Shown in pieces: positions 46,323 through 55,416 of a stretch of DNA of 64,000 bases. The DNA comes from an uncultured Pseudoalteromonas sp. Its GTDB lineage: Bacteria > Pseudomonadota > Gammaproteobacteria > Enterobacterales > Alteromonadaceae. Below the pieces are notes generated by a model. That model saw only the letters and a list, made by a program, of their open reading frames with translations, did not search any database and was not told the origin of the DNA. The stretch covers positions 1 to 64,000 of the forward strand of contig CANLRB010000004.1 in the NCBI GenBank assembly GCA_947493455.1, in the 5' to 3' direction. The first letter of the stretch is position 1. Every line of letters begins with the position of its first letter. The position numbers were made by a program, and so were the translations under genes.

Positions 46323-47678
46323 TTACAATGCACTCACATTACGTTGATTAATTAGCTTATTCACCAATTGTTCTGGAATTGTTTTGTCGTAGTTAATCGC
46401 GATGTCGGGTACTACAGGTGAATGATTTTCACCACCTTTTGGTCTTGCTAAATAAAAGAACGGGCTGATTGCTCTGAGCTTCGAGTGTTTAAGCGCGATA
46501 GCTTGAGTACCCCCCGTTTGACCGCTTTTACCACCTGTTGACTCACCGACTAGCTGACCAAACTGGTGGTCTTGCATTACATTGGCAAACAAGATTGATG
46601 ATGAGTAAGTAAATGGACTGATTAACACCGACACATCACCTTTAAACTTTTTCACACTTGTATCGACTTCGCGAAAGCTATTTTCACTCTCGATCACATC
46701 ACCCACTTTATAATCCTTGCGTGCGCGGCCTTCTAATATTTTAAATTTATTATTCGAGCCCGTGCGCCAAGTTTTATCGGCAACATAAGGTAAAATACCG
46801 TCAATCCAAATTGCATCGTCTCCGCCACCATTTTGACGAATATCAATAATAAGGTGCTCTATTTGGTGCTTTTCAAGCTGGGCAAATGCATTATGTATAA
46901 AACTGACGACGTCTTTGTACTTAGCGCCCCAGTTAAATGAATTTAGTGTAAGTAACGCATTATTTTTATCTAGAATTTCAAACTTAAATTTGTCTGAAAA
47001 AACATCGTCAACGTTAAGCTCAGTGTTACTCGCTTTCACCACTTTAGTTTGTTTTTGACCATATTTATCAAGCGCTAACGTAAACTCATCAAACTCGCCG
47101 TAGTACAACCAAATGTATTGTGCAAAGCGACGTTGCAGTAAGGCTTTTCTAAATTGTTCGCTGTCGCCATTTGTGCGCGCTAATAATGGGGCAACAAAAT
47201 CAGCTATGTTTTGTCCATTGATTGCGGTAATTTCGGCGCCGCGAAAAGGTGTTGCAACACCGTTAGTTTGTGATTTGATGATCACCTTGTCGCCATCAAA
47301 AATGACTTCAAACGGAAACAGAGCGCCACCCGATTGAATATATTCGTTACTGCGCGTAGTGAGTTTAGCAACATTAATCACCGTATGGCCATCATTTAAC
47401 GTGCTATTAAAAAGAGATACTTTTTTCCAAAAATCGAGCACGGAAATCGGCTGCTTAATACTATTTTTAAGTGACTCTACATCGCGATAAAATCCATCGA
47501 CATCTTTCACTGTATATGACAATTGAGGGTGAGTTTTATCTAAAAATGTTATCCATTGCTCTAAGTCTTCGTGAACCTGCTCGGGTTGCAACATAGTATT
47601 AAAATAGTCATCCGAATAAGCAAATTGACTAAAAAAAGTAAAGCAGAGCAGAAATAACGTTATTATATATTTGATCAT
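46323..47678 (-). CDS. Exported S41-family peptidase
   Basis: A 451-residue exported protein with a signal peptide (about 1-22, ending AYS), an N-terminal helical part, and an S41/tail-specific protease core. LIIDIRQNGGGDDAIW (about 270-285) is the family block, the catalytic Ser lies in SPFTYSSS (about 352-359), and the conserved Lys in STGGKSGQTGG. A PDZ-like segment may lie between. The target is unknown. It lies downstream of the membrane regulator on the same strand after 129 bases and could be controlled by it. Confidence 0.85.
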   Translation of the reverse strand: MIKYIITLFLLCFTFFSQFAYSDDYFNTMLQPEQVHEDLEQWITFLDKTHPQLSYTVKDVDGFYRDVESLKNSIKQPISVLDFWKKVSLFNSTLNDGHTVINVAKLTTRSNEYIQSGGALFPFEVIFDGDKVIIKSQTNGVATPFRGAEITAINGQNIADFVAPLLARTNGDSEQFRKALLQRRFAQYIWLYYGEFDEFTLALDKYGQKQTKVVKASNTELNVDDVFSDKFKFEILDKNNALLTLNSFNWGAKYKDVVSFIHNAFAQLEKHQIEHLIIDIRQNGGGDDAIWIDGILPYVADKTWRTGSNNKFKILEGRARKDYKVGDVIESENSFREVDTSVKKFKGDVSVLISPFTYSSSILFANVMQDHQFGQLVGESTGGKSGQTGGTQAIALKHSKLRAISPFFYLARPKGGENHSPVVPDIAINYDKTIPEQLVNKLINQRNVSAL

Positions 47679-47807
47679 TTTTATTCCTTAAACAGGGTTT
47701 CTTTTTCGACCTGAAAAATTATTAAGTAAATGAACAAAAAATAATTTACAAAAAGCCTTGGAAAATCCTTTTAAAAATTTATAAATTTTATTTTGATTTA
47801 ATATCAA

Positions 47808-50054
47808 CTAGTTATATTTAAATGCAATTACTTCTGATTGATCATTTTCGCGTAACGTATAGCTACACATGGCTCTTTTATCATCACATTTTAAGTAACC
47901 TACATGGCCTTGATAGGTAATTTCATCGTTGATTAACATCCCCGTTTTAAGGTCATATATTTTAAACTTGTTGTCAGTCGCCCAAATTAGCATCTCATTA
48001 TTCCAAATATGCCAAAAGGTATTAAATTTAATATCAATGCCTTTAATTACGTTTTGAACGTCACCAGATTTGCGGTCTTTTTGCCAAAGTCCTTTTTCAT
48101 GAAACTTGGTAAAATAAAGTTGCCCTTCTGCCTCTCTCGCAGCAAATGCATTCATATTTAAATCAGTTATTTTTAACGTGTACAAATCAAGCGATTTTAG
48201 TGCCCAGTATTCCTTATTGCCTTCAGAAAAGAGCAAGCGCCCCGTACTTGAAATACTAAAGTTGAATACTTCATGTTGTTGCTTTGACAACCACTCAACT
48301 TCATTAATGTTGAGATCATAACGAAATAATCGCTTTTGCGAGATGCCATAAAAGCTGTTTGTTTCGCTTGAGAATTCAAGCTCTCGCGCATGTGCAGGTA
48401 ATTTCACATTGGCATGTTGCTTAAAACTACCTTCTGTTTTTTGCCATAGTTTTTCATCTCCCGAGCGATTAGATAAAAAATACACACTGTTGTTTGGGCC
48501 AAACATGGCATTAAAGTCATAATACGGACTCGTTATTAGTGGCTGAACACTAAACTCGTCGTGCCCATTTTGCTTTAAGGTCCAGATTGCATTATTTACT
48601 TTGTCTTTTTTAATCGCGAATAATTGGTTAGACGCCATCACCGGATAACCACACGAAAAATCAAGCTTACTTAGCTGAGCGTGCTGATTTTGAGTAATAT
48701 CATATGACCACACCGTTTGGTTTTTATCACAATATGCTAAGTTGCCATCGTCTAACCAAGCGACACGATCAATTAAATAAGGCAATTCAAATGCTAGTTG
48801 AGACTGACCACTTTCGGTATTTTTCAATATAATATGGCTTTGTTGCCACAAAACATTGCGCACCACAGCTAATTGTTCGCCATTTGGGGATAATGAAAAT
48901 GCATAATCGCCGCGCCCTGATGACGTCGGAGACGTAACACTGCGCTCAAACCCTGTTCGCAAATCGAGTCTAAATACCTTGTAAGGATCGGTCAGTGCAT
49001 TGGCTCTGGCGAAATAAAGTTGATTACCATCGTTCGAAAAAGCAAGCGTCGACCAAAATCCTGATTTACCACATTGTGTTAATTTTTTAGTGTTGCCTGC
49101 ATTAAGCGTTTTATCACTAAAATCAGCCAGCCACACTTCGCAGTGCTGACCTGTTTGTTTATGAAACGCAATTTTTGTGGCGTCAATTGAAAACACAGGT
49201 GAACCAAAATAACCACCTTGGCTGGCAACTAACCTTTGTACTTTACCTGTTGCGAGTTCCTTAACCACTAATGATGGCGTTACATTTGGCGCCTTGTTCA
49301 CATAAGTGAGCCAAACACCATCTTTACTAACATCAAATTCATCTTCCCTTCCAGTGTCATGTGTTATCACCTCATAGTCGCCGGTAATCAAAAAGCGCGT
49401 TGGTTTTGCTTGCGAGTTTAATGATCCGTTAAATACCCAAATTAAAAGCGTGGTTACCACCAAAGCCGCAATTGCAATAGCAACCCACAACCCTTTACCC
49501 GCTTTTTTAACGATACTCTCATTTGTCGGCCCCTTTTTTAAAGAAAGCTCGTTTATAGAAGGTGAACCTGAAGTAGATTCTATTGTTACGACATCGTGTA
49601 AAAGGTCTGAATTATTATCTGAGCTGCTGATTTCAGCTACACTGCTGTCATCTTGTGGAGACTCAAGATCTCGTTGTTGGTTAATTGTGTTAGGAGCTAA
49701 TGCCGAATGAGATAACGCGTGTTCATCAATCACCTCAACAGGTTCTGCAAAGCGATAACCTCGTTTCGGTAACGTAACAATGATTTTTTTACCTTGTTTG
49801 CCGCAACCTATGAGCTTGCGCACTTCCGATATCACCGACGATATCGTACTCGCATCTTTATGAGTGGTGCCCCACACTTTAAGCAGTAACTCTTCATATG
49901 TAACCGTATCACCCTCGGCTAAAATAAGCGTTAAAAGGCAATCACTGATCCGAGACGCAAGTTGCTCTGTTTTACCGTCAGCGTAAATAAGTTCTTGGCT
50001 ATTGGGCTTAAATGTCCAATTTCGGCATTTGTAGACTTTCACTAATCTAACCAT
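47808..50054 (-). CDS. ToxR/CadC-like membrane transcription regulator with beta-propeller sensor
   Basis: A 748-residue one-component regulator. An OmpR-type winged helix (about 8-105; DASTISSVISEVRKLIG recognition region, then LPKRGYRF) is followed by a Ser/Asp-rich linker, a single membrane helix (about 189-208), and a periplasmic region of TolB/WD40-like propeller repeats (for example DVSKDGVWLTYV and SLSPNGEQLAVV). The DNA-binding domain is cytoplasmic and the propeller periplasmic, so the protein can couple an envelope signal to transcription. Likely targets, by position only, are the S41 peptidase and serine hydrolase downstream. Confidence 0.88.
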   Translation of the reverse strand: MVRLVKVYKCRNWTFKPNSQELIYADGKTEQLASRISDCLLTLILAEGDTVTYEELLLKVWGTTHKDASTISSVISEVRKLIGCGKQGKKIIVTLPKRGYRFAEPVEVIDEHALSHSALAPNTINQQRDLESPQDDSSVAEISSSDNNSDLLHDVVTIESTSGSPSINELSLKKGPTNESIVKKAGKGLWVAIAIAALVVTTLLIWVFNGSLNSQAKPTRFLITGDYEVITHDTGREDEFDVSKDGVWLTYVNKAPNVTPSLVVKELATGKVQRLVASQGGYFGSPVFSIDATKIAFHKQTGQHCEVWLADFSDKTLNAGNTKKLTQCGKSGFWSTLAFSNDGNQLYFARANALTDPYKVFRLDLRTGFERSVTSPTSSGRGDYAFSLSPNGEQLAVVRNVLWQQSHIILKNTESGQSQLAFELPYLIDRVAWLDDGNLAYCDKNQTVWSYDITQNQHAQLSKLDFSCGYPVMASNQLFAIKKDKVNNAIWTLKQNGHDEFSVQPLITSPYYDFNAMFGPNNSVYFLSNRSGDEKLWQKTEGSFKQHANVKLPAHARELEFSSETNSFYGISQKRLFRYDLNINEVEWLSKQQHEVFNFSISSTGRLLFSEGNKEYWALKSLDLYTLKITDLNMNAFAAREAEGQLYFTKFHEKGLWQKDRKSGDVQNVIKGIDIKFNTFWHIWNNEMLIWATDNKFKIYDLKTGMLINDEITYQGHVGYLKCDDKRAMCSYTLRENDQSEVIAFKYN

Positions 50055-50264
50055 TGAATTATAACGACGACAATCTTACCTTATAACCCTAGCGAAATGG
50101 TCAATAAATTTGGTAACGCGATGTAACCACAAAAAACAACGCTAAGACCTTATTTTTAAGCGTCTCTGTTAGTCATTTTATCTAACTATTAGGTGTCTAG
50201 GAAACTAGTGGCGTATCATTTCGTCAATGATCGTTGACTTAGTTTTTATTGCAATTAGATCAAT

Positions 50265-50615
50265 TTAGATCATCGATTGATAGTGCTGTTCATCATGACC
50301 TAAAACGTCATAGCCTGACAACAACCAATGAAGCTGTTGCTCGGTTAACACAAACTCTTGCTCACTCACCTTACTTGGCCATTTGAACCGCTGCTTTTCA
50401 AGGCGTTTGTACCACAAAGCAAATCCGCTTTTATCCCAATAAAGCAGCTTGAGTTTATTTTTAGCCTTATTACAAAACACGAATAACGCGCCCGTATAGG
50501 CATCACGGCCAAGCTCTTGCTCTACGATGGCGACAAGGCCGTCAATGGATTTTCGAAAATCAACAGCATCACGGTGCAAAAAGACGTCTCTTGGCTCAAC
50601 GAACATCTTCATCAA
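50265..50615 (-). CDS. tnpB: IS66 accessory protein TnpB (copy 1)
   Basis: A 116-residue IS66 Orf2 protein. The block VFLHRDAVDFRKSIDGL and LFVFCNKAKNKLKLLYWDKS are the family signature. It overlaps the upstream orf1 by four bases, as is usual in IS66. Differs from copy 2 by one residue (D versus N in RDAV). Its tnpC partner is missing from this copy. Confidence 0.93.
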   Translation of the reverse strand: MMKMFVEPRDVFLHRDAVDFRKSIDGLVAIVEQELGRDAYTGALFVFCNKAKNKLKLLYWDKSGFALWYKRLEKQRFKWPSKVSEQEFVLTEQQLHWLLSGYDVLGHDEQHYQSMI

Positions 50616-50953
50616 GCAAGCTCCTTAAGCACGTTAGCCAAATAGTTTGCGGAGGTAGTGGCTGGCAAGCTGACTTTAGCCTTTCCTACAGTAATTGAAA
50701 TGTCACCTTGCTCACAAATCACCTCAACTTGCTGAGTGACTTTGGCCTTAACAAAATTTGTTGATGAAAAACCTAGCTTCTTTCTTACCGCGTAAAAGGA
50801 TGCTGTTGATAATTCATTTTTTTGGCAGTAATCGACAATGGTTAAACCACTGGCTTGTTGCTCTTCACTGATAGTTCGCCATTGTTCTTGGCTGCGCATT
50901 ATTCTCATAATTATCTCCTTAATTAAATTTGGAAATAACATAACTGAGATCAA
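50612..50953 (-). CDS. tnpA: IS66 accessory protein TnpA (copy 1)
   Basis: A 113-residue IS66 Orf1 protein with a helix-turn-helix-like part (SGLTIVDYCQKNELSTASFY). The likely start is the internal ATG followed by RIMRSQEQW, because an AGGAG-type site precedes it; the longer ORF begins 15 codons earlier. Nearly identical to the copy at 55062-55403. Confidence 0.85.
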   Translation of the reverse strand: MISVMLFPNLIKEIIMRIMRSQEQWRTISEEQQASGLTIVDYCQKNELSTASFYAVRKKLGFSSTNFVKAKVTQQVEVICEQGDISITVGKAKVSLPATTSANYLANVLKELA

Positions 50954-50966
50954 ATATTAGGGACAG

Positions 50967-50988
50967 GTGTGGTTTGCTAGACGCTTAC
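50967..50988 (-). repeat. IS66 terminal inverted repeat (copy 1, right end)
   Basis: On the minus strand it begins GTAAGCGTCTAGCAAACC and matches the right end of copy 2 at 55417-55438. The flank differs from that of copy 2. Confidence 0.85.
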
Positions 50989-50989
50989 A

Positions 50990-51062
50990 TATTGAACACC
51001 CTGATCGGAATGAACAATTAAACCTTCTTTTGGCTGACGCTGCCAAATCGCCATGGTTAACG
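50990..51062 (-). pseudogene. Fragment of an IS3-type transposase (orfB)
   Basis: The minus strand translates as MAIWQRQPKEGLIVHSDQG followed by VQY, the conserved DDE-core stretch of IS3-family transposases that contains the second catalytic Asp (HSDQG). The reading frame is cut immediately afterwards by the terminus of IS66 copy 1, which therefore inserted into this element. Only about 24 codons remain. Confidence 0.8.
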
Positions 51063-51154
51063 TGTAACTCCCCCAAAAAATGAAACAGTTCATAAGTAGA
51101 ATTTTCCATTAACTAAAATAGGAAGATTTACGATGAAAAAAAGCACAGCAAACA
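51063..51154 (+). mobile_element. Possible left end of an IS3-like element
   Basis: TGTAACTCCCCCAAAAAATG is followed after some 60 bases by AGGAAGATTTACG and an ATG opening MKKSTANKR, which looks like the terminus and the start of orfA in an IS3-family element. The frame then runs into the IS481 remnant. This assignment is from appearance only. Confidence 0.4.
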
Positions 51155-51445
51155 AACGGCATCTGCGAGCGCTTTCACAAAACGATACTTAACGAGTTCT
51201 ATCAGGTTACATTCCGAAAAAAGCTATACAGCTCGCTTGAAGAACTGCAAAAAGATCTGGACGAATGGATAGCTTATTACAATAATGAGCGAACTCATCA
51301 GGGAAAAATGTGTTGTGGCAGAACGCCACATGAAACATTACTTGATGGAAAATCGATTTGGGCTGAGAAAAATTTAGCTCAAATCTAAACTGGCAGTCAC
51401 CGATTAAAAAACGGGTAACTGTCAGATCAAGTCTGAGCTAGTACA
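51155..51445 (+). pseudogene. C-terminal remnant of an IS481-type transposase with right end
   Basis: From 51155 the plus strand encodes NGICERFHKTILNEFYQV, then LEELQKDLDEWIAYYNNERT and HQGKMCCGRTP, the C-terminal third of IS481-family transposases, with the last catalytic Glu in NGICERF. The stop is TAA at 51386. About 30 bases on, CTGTCAGATCAAGTCTGAGC resembles the right terminus of such elements. The first two thirds of the transposase are gone. Confidence 0.85.
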
Positions 51446-51466
51446 ACTTATAATATTTAAATAAAG

Positions 51467-52369
51467 CTACTTAGTTTCAAGGTCGGTAATAGTTACACTT
51501 CCTGCTGGTATCTCACAGTTCCCAAAACAACCGCTGTATCCTCCAAGTCCTGAAATAACCCAACCAGTTGGTTCGCTACTTCCGCCACTACTGCTTGAAG
51601 CGCCTGAACCAGAGGTATTGTCTTCCGGTCGTTTCAGCATCTCAATTATAGCTTGCTCTGCTGTTATCTGTTTGCCATTGGCGTCAAATATATTTCCATC
51701 TTTATCAATGCTAAACTTAAGTCCCCAGCGCGGCGTGGCGACTGGCAGATCAAGGCCATGGAATGAAATTGAGCCGTCGCTGTAAATATTTAGCGCCCAT
51801 GATTTAAGATTTGTTGAAATAAATGCTAAGAGCACTTTTGCGCCCGCAAGCATGGGTCCTATGTTTACTTGTTTATCAATGTATGAACTTGAAATTCCGT
51901 GATTGTGAAGTTCATGGACTTGGGTAGCGCTTGGTATAACATTATAAGGAACGTTAATTATTCTAAAGTGGCTAGGAAGTAGTCCTGGATACATATCTTT
52001 GAATTTGTCTATCACTATTTCATCAGCAGGAGACAGATTCATTGGTAAATTCGGATTTGTTAATTCATAAACTTTATCAACTGCTTGAAGCACCTCAGGC
52101 GCTACATTATCTGTTGCATAAACTTGAGTTGACTGGAATTCGGTTTCAGAGATATTAATTACATTATATACTCTAACCACATTGTTTATAGCGTCAACAA
52201 TGTGGACTGTTCTAAACCCATTTGGTTTAGCAACTGCACTCGCCGCATTTTTCATTTGCGCCTCTGAGCAGCCGTGACAATTCTTTAAAATAATTTCGTC
52301 TGATGCAATCGTAGAACTTGACAGTAGTATTAGTAGAGCAAAAAATAGAATTGATGCTACTTTATTCAT
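51467..52369 (-). CDS. Unrecognised exported protein, 300 aa
   Basis: I do not recognise this protein. It has a clear signal peptide (about 1-23, ending TIASD). An N-terminal NCHGCS motif (about 30-35) could form a disulfide or bind metal. The central part is soluble with mixed strands and helices. A Gly/Ser-rich linker (SGSGASSSSGGSS, about 254-266) separates a short C-terminal tail containing a second Cys pair (GCFGNCE). The organisation suggests a secreted or periplasmic protein with a flexible tail. It lies between IS remnants and is AT-rich, so probably acquired. It diverges from a small membrane-protein gene. Confidence 0.75.
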   Translation of the reverse strand: MNKVASILFFALLILLSSSTIASDEIILKNCHGCSEAQMKNAASAVAKPNGFRTVHIVDAINNVVRVYNVINISETEFQSTQVYATDNVAPEVLQAVDKVYELTNPNLPMNLSPADEIVIDKFKDMYPGLLPSHFRIINVPYNVIPSATQVHELHNHGISSSYIDKQVNIGPMLAGAKVLLAFISTNLKSWALNIYSDGSISFHGLDLPVATPRWGLKFSIDKDGNIFDANGKQITAEQAIIEMLKRPEDNTSGSGASSSSGGSSEPTGWVISGLGGYSGCFGNCEIPAGSVTITDLETK

Positions 52370-52540
52370 CTAAATCTTCCTTTTTTATGATTTTTTAGTT
52401 TTATGATTGTTTTAACAATCGCGGGCATAGTAATTTTAACTTATTGAGTTAGCAGTAATTAAATGTAAATTAATTGAAAAAAATATTTTGAGATTGAGTG
52501 TTTATTGATAAGATAAGGTACTAAATTCTTTATCAACAAA

Positions 52541-52990
52541 GTGAATGATTTAATGAGTAGAACACACAAAACAATGGTGTATGTTGTTTTTATCGGCTTA
52601 GGGATAGTGATACCAGGTATTCTATTTGATATTTTTACTGTAATAAATGGCACAGGATGGGTCTGGGAAGCAGCCATGACTTATGGGGATTTTGTTGTAT
52701 TTTTACACGACAATCTGGTTATTACGCTTTACTTTTTAGTTATAACACCACTTATTAAAAAATTGTATTCACGGTTTTCTAATTCTATATCTAGAAAAAT
52801 CAGCGTATTGTTATTGGTTACTCCTAGTGCTTTAATGGCACTGCTAGTTATTAATACTCAATTACAAGACGGAATTGGAAACCTTTTTAGCTTCACCATA
52901 GAACTATCAGGTATAGTTGGCAATATAATTATTCTTTTGTGGATACCTGTTTTATATTTCTATTTAGGAAAAGAAAAAAATGAAAATTAG
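52541..52990 (+). CDS. Hypothetical small membrane protein, 149 aa
   Basis: A hydrophobic protein with about four membrane segments (near 12-32, 45-70, 80-103 and 118-142). No family recognised. The start may be the GTG at 52541 or the ATG at 52553; neither has a strong ribosome site. It is divergent from the exported 300-aa protein with a 171-base AT-rich gap, and both lie in the IS-bounded island. A functional link, such as immunity or export, is possible but unsupported. Confidence 0.65.
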   Translation: MNDLMSRTHKTMVYVVFIGLGIVIPGILFDIFTVINGTGWVWEAAMTYGDFVVFLHDNLVITLYFLVITPLIKKLYSRFSNSISRKISVLLLVTPSALMALLVINTQLQDGIGNLFSFTIELSGIVGNIIILLWIPVLYFYLGKEKNEN

Positions 52991-53395
52991 ATTGAAAAAT
53001 CATATGGGCCAATTTTAAAAAGCTCTAAATGAAACAAACCTAAAGAGATAGTTGAATCTAATAACTCTTAGAATAGAAAAGTCTGACCTAAAAACGGTAA
53101 GACTTTTCTTAATAAACTTTGTTTATACTCGATAGAGTTAGGATGTTAGAGTTTCACAGCCTGAATTTCCATTCCTTGCTCAGTCTAAGCTAGTTAATTT
53201 ATTTTTTTTAATAAAGACTCTAAGGCCGTTTAGAGTTCTGTGTGAGTCTAAATAGCTAAATATCTAGCACGTCATCTAACCTACCTTCGAAGAGGGTGAC
53301 TAATTACGATAATGTCAGGTGCCAACAGTAGTTTGGCATTGTCCATTCGATACAGATGCAGTTATAAACTTTGTAGGCCGCTCTAGCCATGCATA
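52991..53395. other. Gene-free stretch left of IS66 copy 2, with a hairpin
   Basis: No credible gene in 405 bases. A hairpin (AAAAGTCT/AGACTTTT with an inner ACC/GGT stem, 53077-53107) lies about 90 bases after the membrane-protein gene and may terminate it. The rest is AT-rich and shows no open frame of note, consistent with decayed or shuffled DNA between mobile elements. Confidence 0.5.
53077..53110 (+). terminator. Possible terminator after the 149-aa gene
   Basis: Eight perfect base pairs plus three inner pairs around a seven-base loop, ending in a four-T run and CTTAATAAA. Moderate strength. Confidence 0.5.
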
Positions 53396-53417
53396 GTAAG
53401 CGTCTAGGCAAAGCACC
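53396..53417 (+). repeat. IS66 terminal inverted repeat, left end of copy 2
   Basis: Begins GTAAGCGTCTAGGCAAAGC. The first 12 bases are identical to the inverted right end; later similarity needs a one-base offset. The tnpC stop codon touches its inner edge. Confidence 0.85.
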
Positions 53418-54607
53418 TATCTCAGCTTAACATTCCATGGCAGCAAGGGGTCAATGTCACTCGGGTTTTCTGCAAGGCACTGTAAACAGGTTCGTAAGTA
53501 ATCGGTGACGATAAGGTTATTCACCTTAGCGGTTTCAATAATACTGTAGAGAATGGCGCTGGCTCGAGCGCCATTGCAGGTATTGGAGAACAGCCAAGCC
53601 TTGCGACCAATCACAAACGGCTTTATGGCTCTTTCGGCGCGGTTATTGTCGATTTTGAGCCGACCATCTTCAAGATAGCGTTCGAATTTATCAAACTGGT
53701 TTAGGCTATATTTTATTGCTTTGCCTAATGCGGATTTTGGTGGGACTTTATCTTCATGCTCTTTGAGCCAACGTTTGAATTTATCAACAATTGGCTTAGC
53801 TTTTTTTTGCCTTACCTCGTGTATCTCATTAGCCGTTTTACCGTTTACGCTTTGCTCAATACCATAGAGTTTGGCAATTGAGCTCATTGCGACATCAGCT
53901 TTACCAACTTTCTTAGTATTTGGTTTCGCATCGAAGAACTTGCGACGCATATGAGCAAGGCAAGCAACCAGTGTGGCATCTGTTTGCTCGTACGCGGCAT
54001 AACCATCTACGTGCATGTAACCATTGAAACCTTCAAGGAAGTTAACCGCGCAACTGCCGGCTCGGCTATTTTGATAACGCTTTGAGTACCTTCGAGCTCA
54101 CATTGCCTGCAAGCGTATTTACCGCGAATGGTTTTTATCACCTTGATATGAGCAGGCACATACTCAAGCATCTCGCTGCTGGTTTCGCCCATTTTATGAA
54201 GTGGGCCTTTACAGCAATCACACACCTTATCTTGCTCATCAAGCTCAATAACGTGTTCAACTCGCTCTAGGTGCTCTGAGAGTGGCTTGCGTTTTGGTTG
54301 CTGCTTTGCCGCTTTCTCTTTGGGGACACTAGCCAAGATGGCGTTATCTTGCTCATCAAGCAGCTCTTCAGCTTCATTGAAAACTTCACCTTCCCCTGGC
54401 ATTTTTTCAGACTTTTTGCCGAATTCTTTGGCTATCTTCGCCTCATAACGTTCAAGCAGCTCGTGAATTTGAGCGTCTTTTTTTTGCTAGTTCACTGTCT
54501 TTTTCTGCTAACTCACTATCTTTTTCAGCGACAACTTTTTGCAACTCAAGTAGCATTTTCTTGAGTTGTTCTGGGTCATTTGGTAAAGAGTTAGTATCAA
54601 TTTTCAT
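53417..54607 (-). pseudogene. tnpC: Defective IS66 transposase gene (tnpC)
   Basis: The gene starts at the ATG at 54607 (MKIDTNSLPNDPEQLKKML), breaks frame at a run of eight A on the coding strand (54478-54485), and resumes one frame over as ELLERYEAKIAKEFGKKSEK and MPGEGEVFNEAEELLD. A zinc-like CDCCKGPLHK and CRQCELEG follow. At about 54055-54070 the part reading VIKIAEPA joins the C-terminal part GSCAVNFLEGFNGYMHVDGY through a short GAGCC-type repeat, deleting roughly 110-140 codons that include the first catalytic Asp. The C-terminal part keeps ACLAHMRRKFFDA and the DDE Glu in DNNRAERAIKP. Only 397 codon-equivalents remain of about 510-540. No functional transposase can be made. Confidence 0.9.
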
Positions 54608-54714
54608 GGCGCTAGTTTAGCAATTTTTACCATCTAATTCTGCTTTCTAAGCCAAATGATATATGAGGTTTCGTCAATGATCGTTGACTTAGTTTTTATT
54701 GCAATTAGATCAAT

Positions 54715-55065
54715 TTAGATCATCGATTGATAGTGCTGTTCATCATGACCTAAAACGTCATAGCCTGACAACAACCAATGAAGCTGTTGCTCGGTTAACA
54801 CAAACTCTTGCTCACTCACCTTACTTGGCCATTTGAACCGCTGCTTTTCAAGGCGTTTGTACCACAAAGCAAAACCGCTTTTATCCCAATAAAGCAGCTT
54901 GAGTTTATTTTTAGCCTTATTACAAAACACGAATAACGCGCCCGTATAGGCATCACGGCCAAGCTCTTGCTCTACGATGGCGACAAGGCCGTCAATGGAT
55001 TTTCGAAAATTAACAGCATCACGGTGCAAAAAGACGTCTCTTGGCTCAACGAACATCTTCATCAA
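54715..55065 (-). CDS. tnpB: IS66 accessory protein TnpB (copy 2)
   Basis: A 116-residue IS66 Orf2 protein, the same as copy 1 except N for D in HRDAVNFRKS. Intact reading frame, overlapping orf1 by four bases. It is downstream of orf1 and upstream of the broken tnpC. Confidence 0.93.
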   Translation of the reverse strand: MMKMFVEPRDVFLHRDAVNFRKSIDGLVAIVEQELGRDAYTGALFVFCNKAKNKLKLLYWDKSGFALWYKRLEKQRFKWPSKVSEQEFVLTEQQLHWLLSGYDVLGHDEQHYQSMI

Positions 55066-55403
55066 GCAAGCTCCTTAAGCACGTTAGCCAAATAGTTTGC
55101 GGAGGTAGTGGCTGGCAAGCTGACTTTAGCCTTTCCTACAGTAATTGAAATGTCACTGTGCTCACAAATCACCTCAACTTGCTGAGTGACTTTGGCCTTA
55201 ACAAAATTTGTTGATGAAAAACCTAGCTTCTTTCTTACCGCGTAAAAGGATGCTGTTGATAATTCATTTTTTTGGCAGTAATCGACAATGGTTAAACCAC
55301 TGGCTTGTTGCTCTTCAATGATAGTTCGCCATTGTTCTTGGCTGCGCATTATTCTCATAATTATCTCCTTAATTAAATTTGGAAATAACATAACTGAGAT
55401 CAA
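55062..55403 (-). CDS. tnpA: IS66 accessory protein TnpA (copy 2)
   Basis: A 113-residue IS66 Orf1 protein. It differs from copy 1 at three residues (I for S in TIIEEQQ; HS for QG in CEHSDIS). The translation start is probably the internal ATG of RIMRSQEQW. First gene of the element, next to the right terminal repeat. Confidence 0.85.
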   Translation of the reverse strand: MISVMLFPNLIKEIIMRIMRSQEQWRTIIEEQQASGLTIVDYCQKNELSTASFYAVRKKLGFSSTNFVKAKVTQQVEVICEHSDISITVGKAKVSLPATTSANYLANVLKELA

Positions 55404-55416
55404 ATATTAGGGCCAG

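Larger units (their letters stand above)
50219..50988 (-). mobile_element. IS66-family element, truncated copy 1
   Basis: Contains IS66 orf1 and orf2 and the terminal repeat at its right end (50967-50988, reading GTAAGCGTCTAG on the minus strand), but no tnpC and no left terminus. The segment is nearly identical to 54669-55438 (offset 4450, a handful of mismatches) and similarity ends abruptly at 50219. The copy cannot move on its own. Its right end sits inside a remnant of an IS3-type transposase gene. Confidence 0.92.

Noticed and set aside
54478-54485. Programmed frameshift in IS66 tnpC at the A8 run
   Set aside because: IS66 transposases are normally a single frame, and the gene also carries a catalytic deletion further on, so a decay mutation is more likely.
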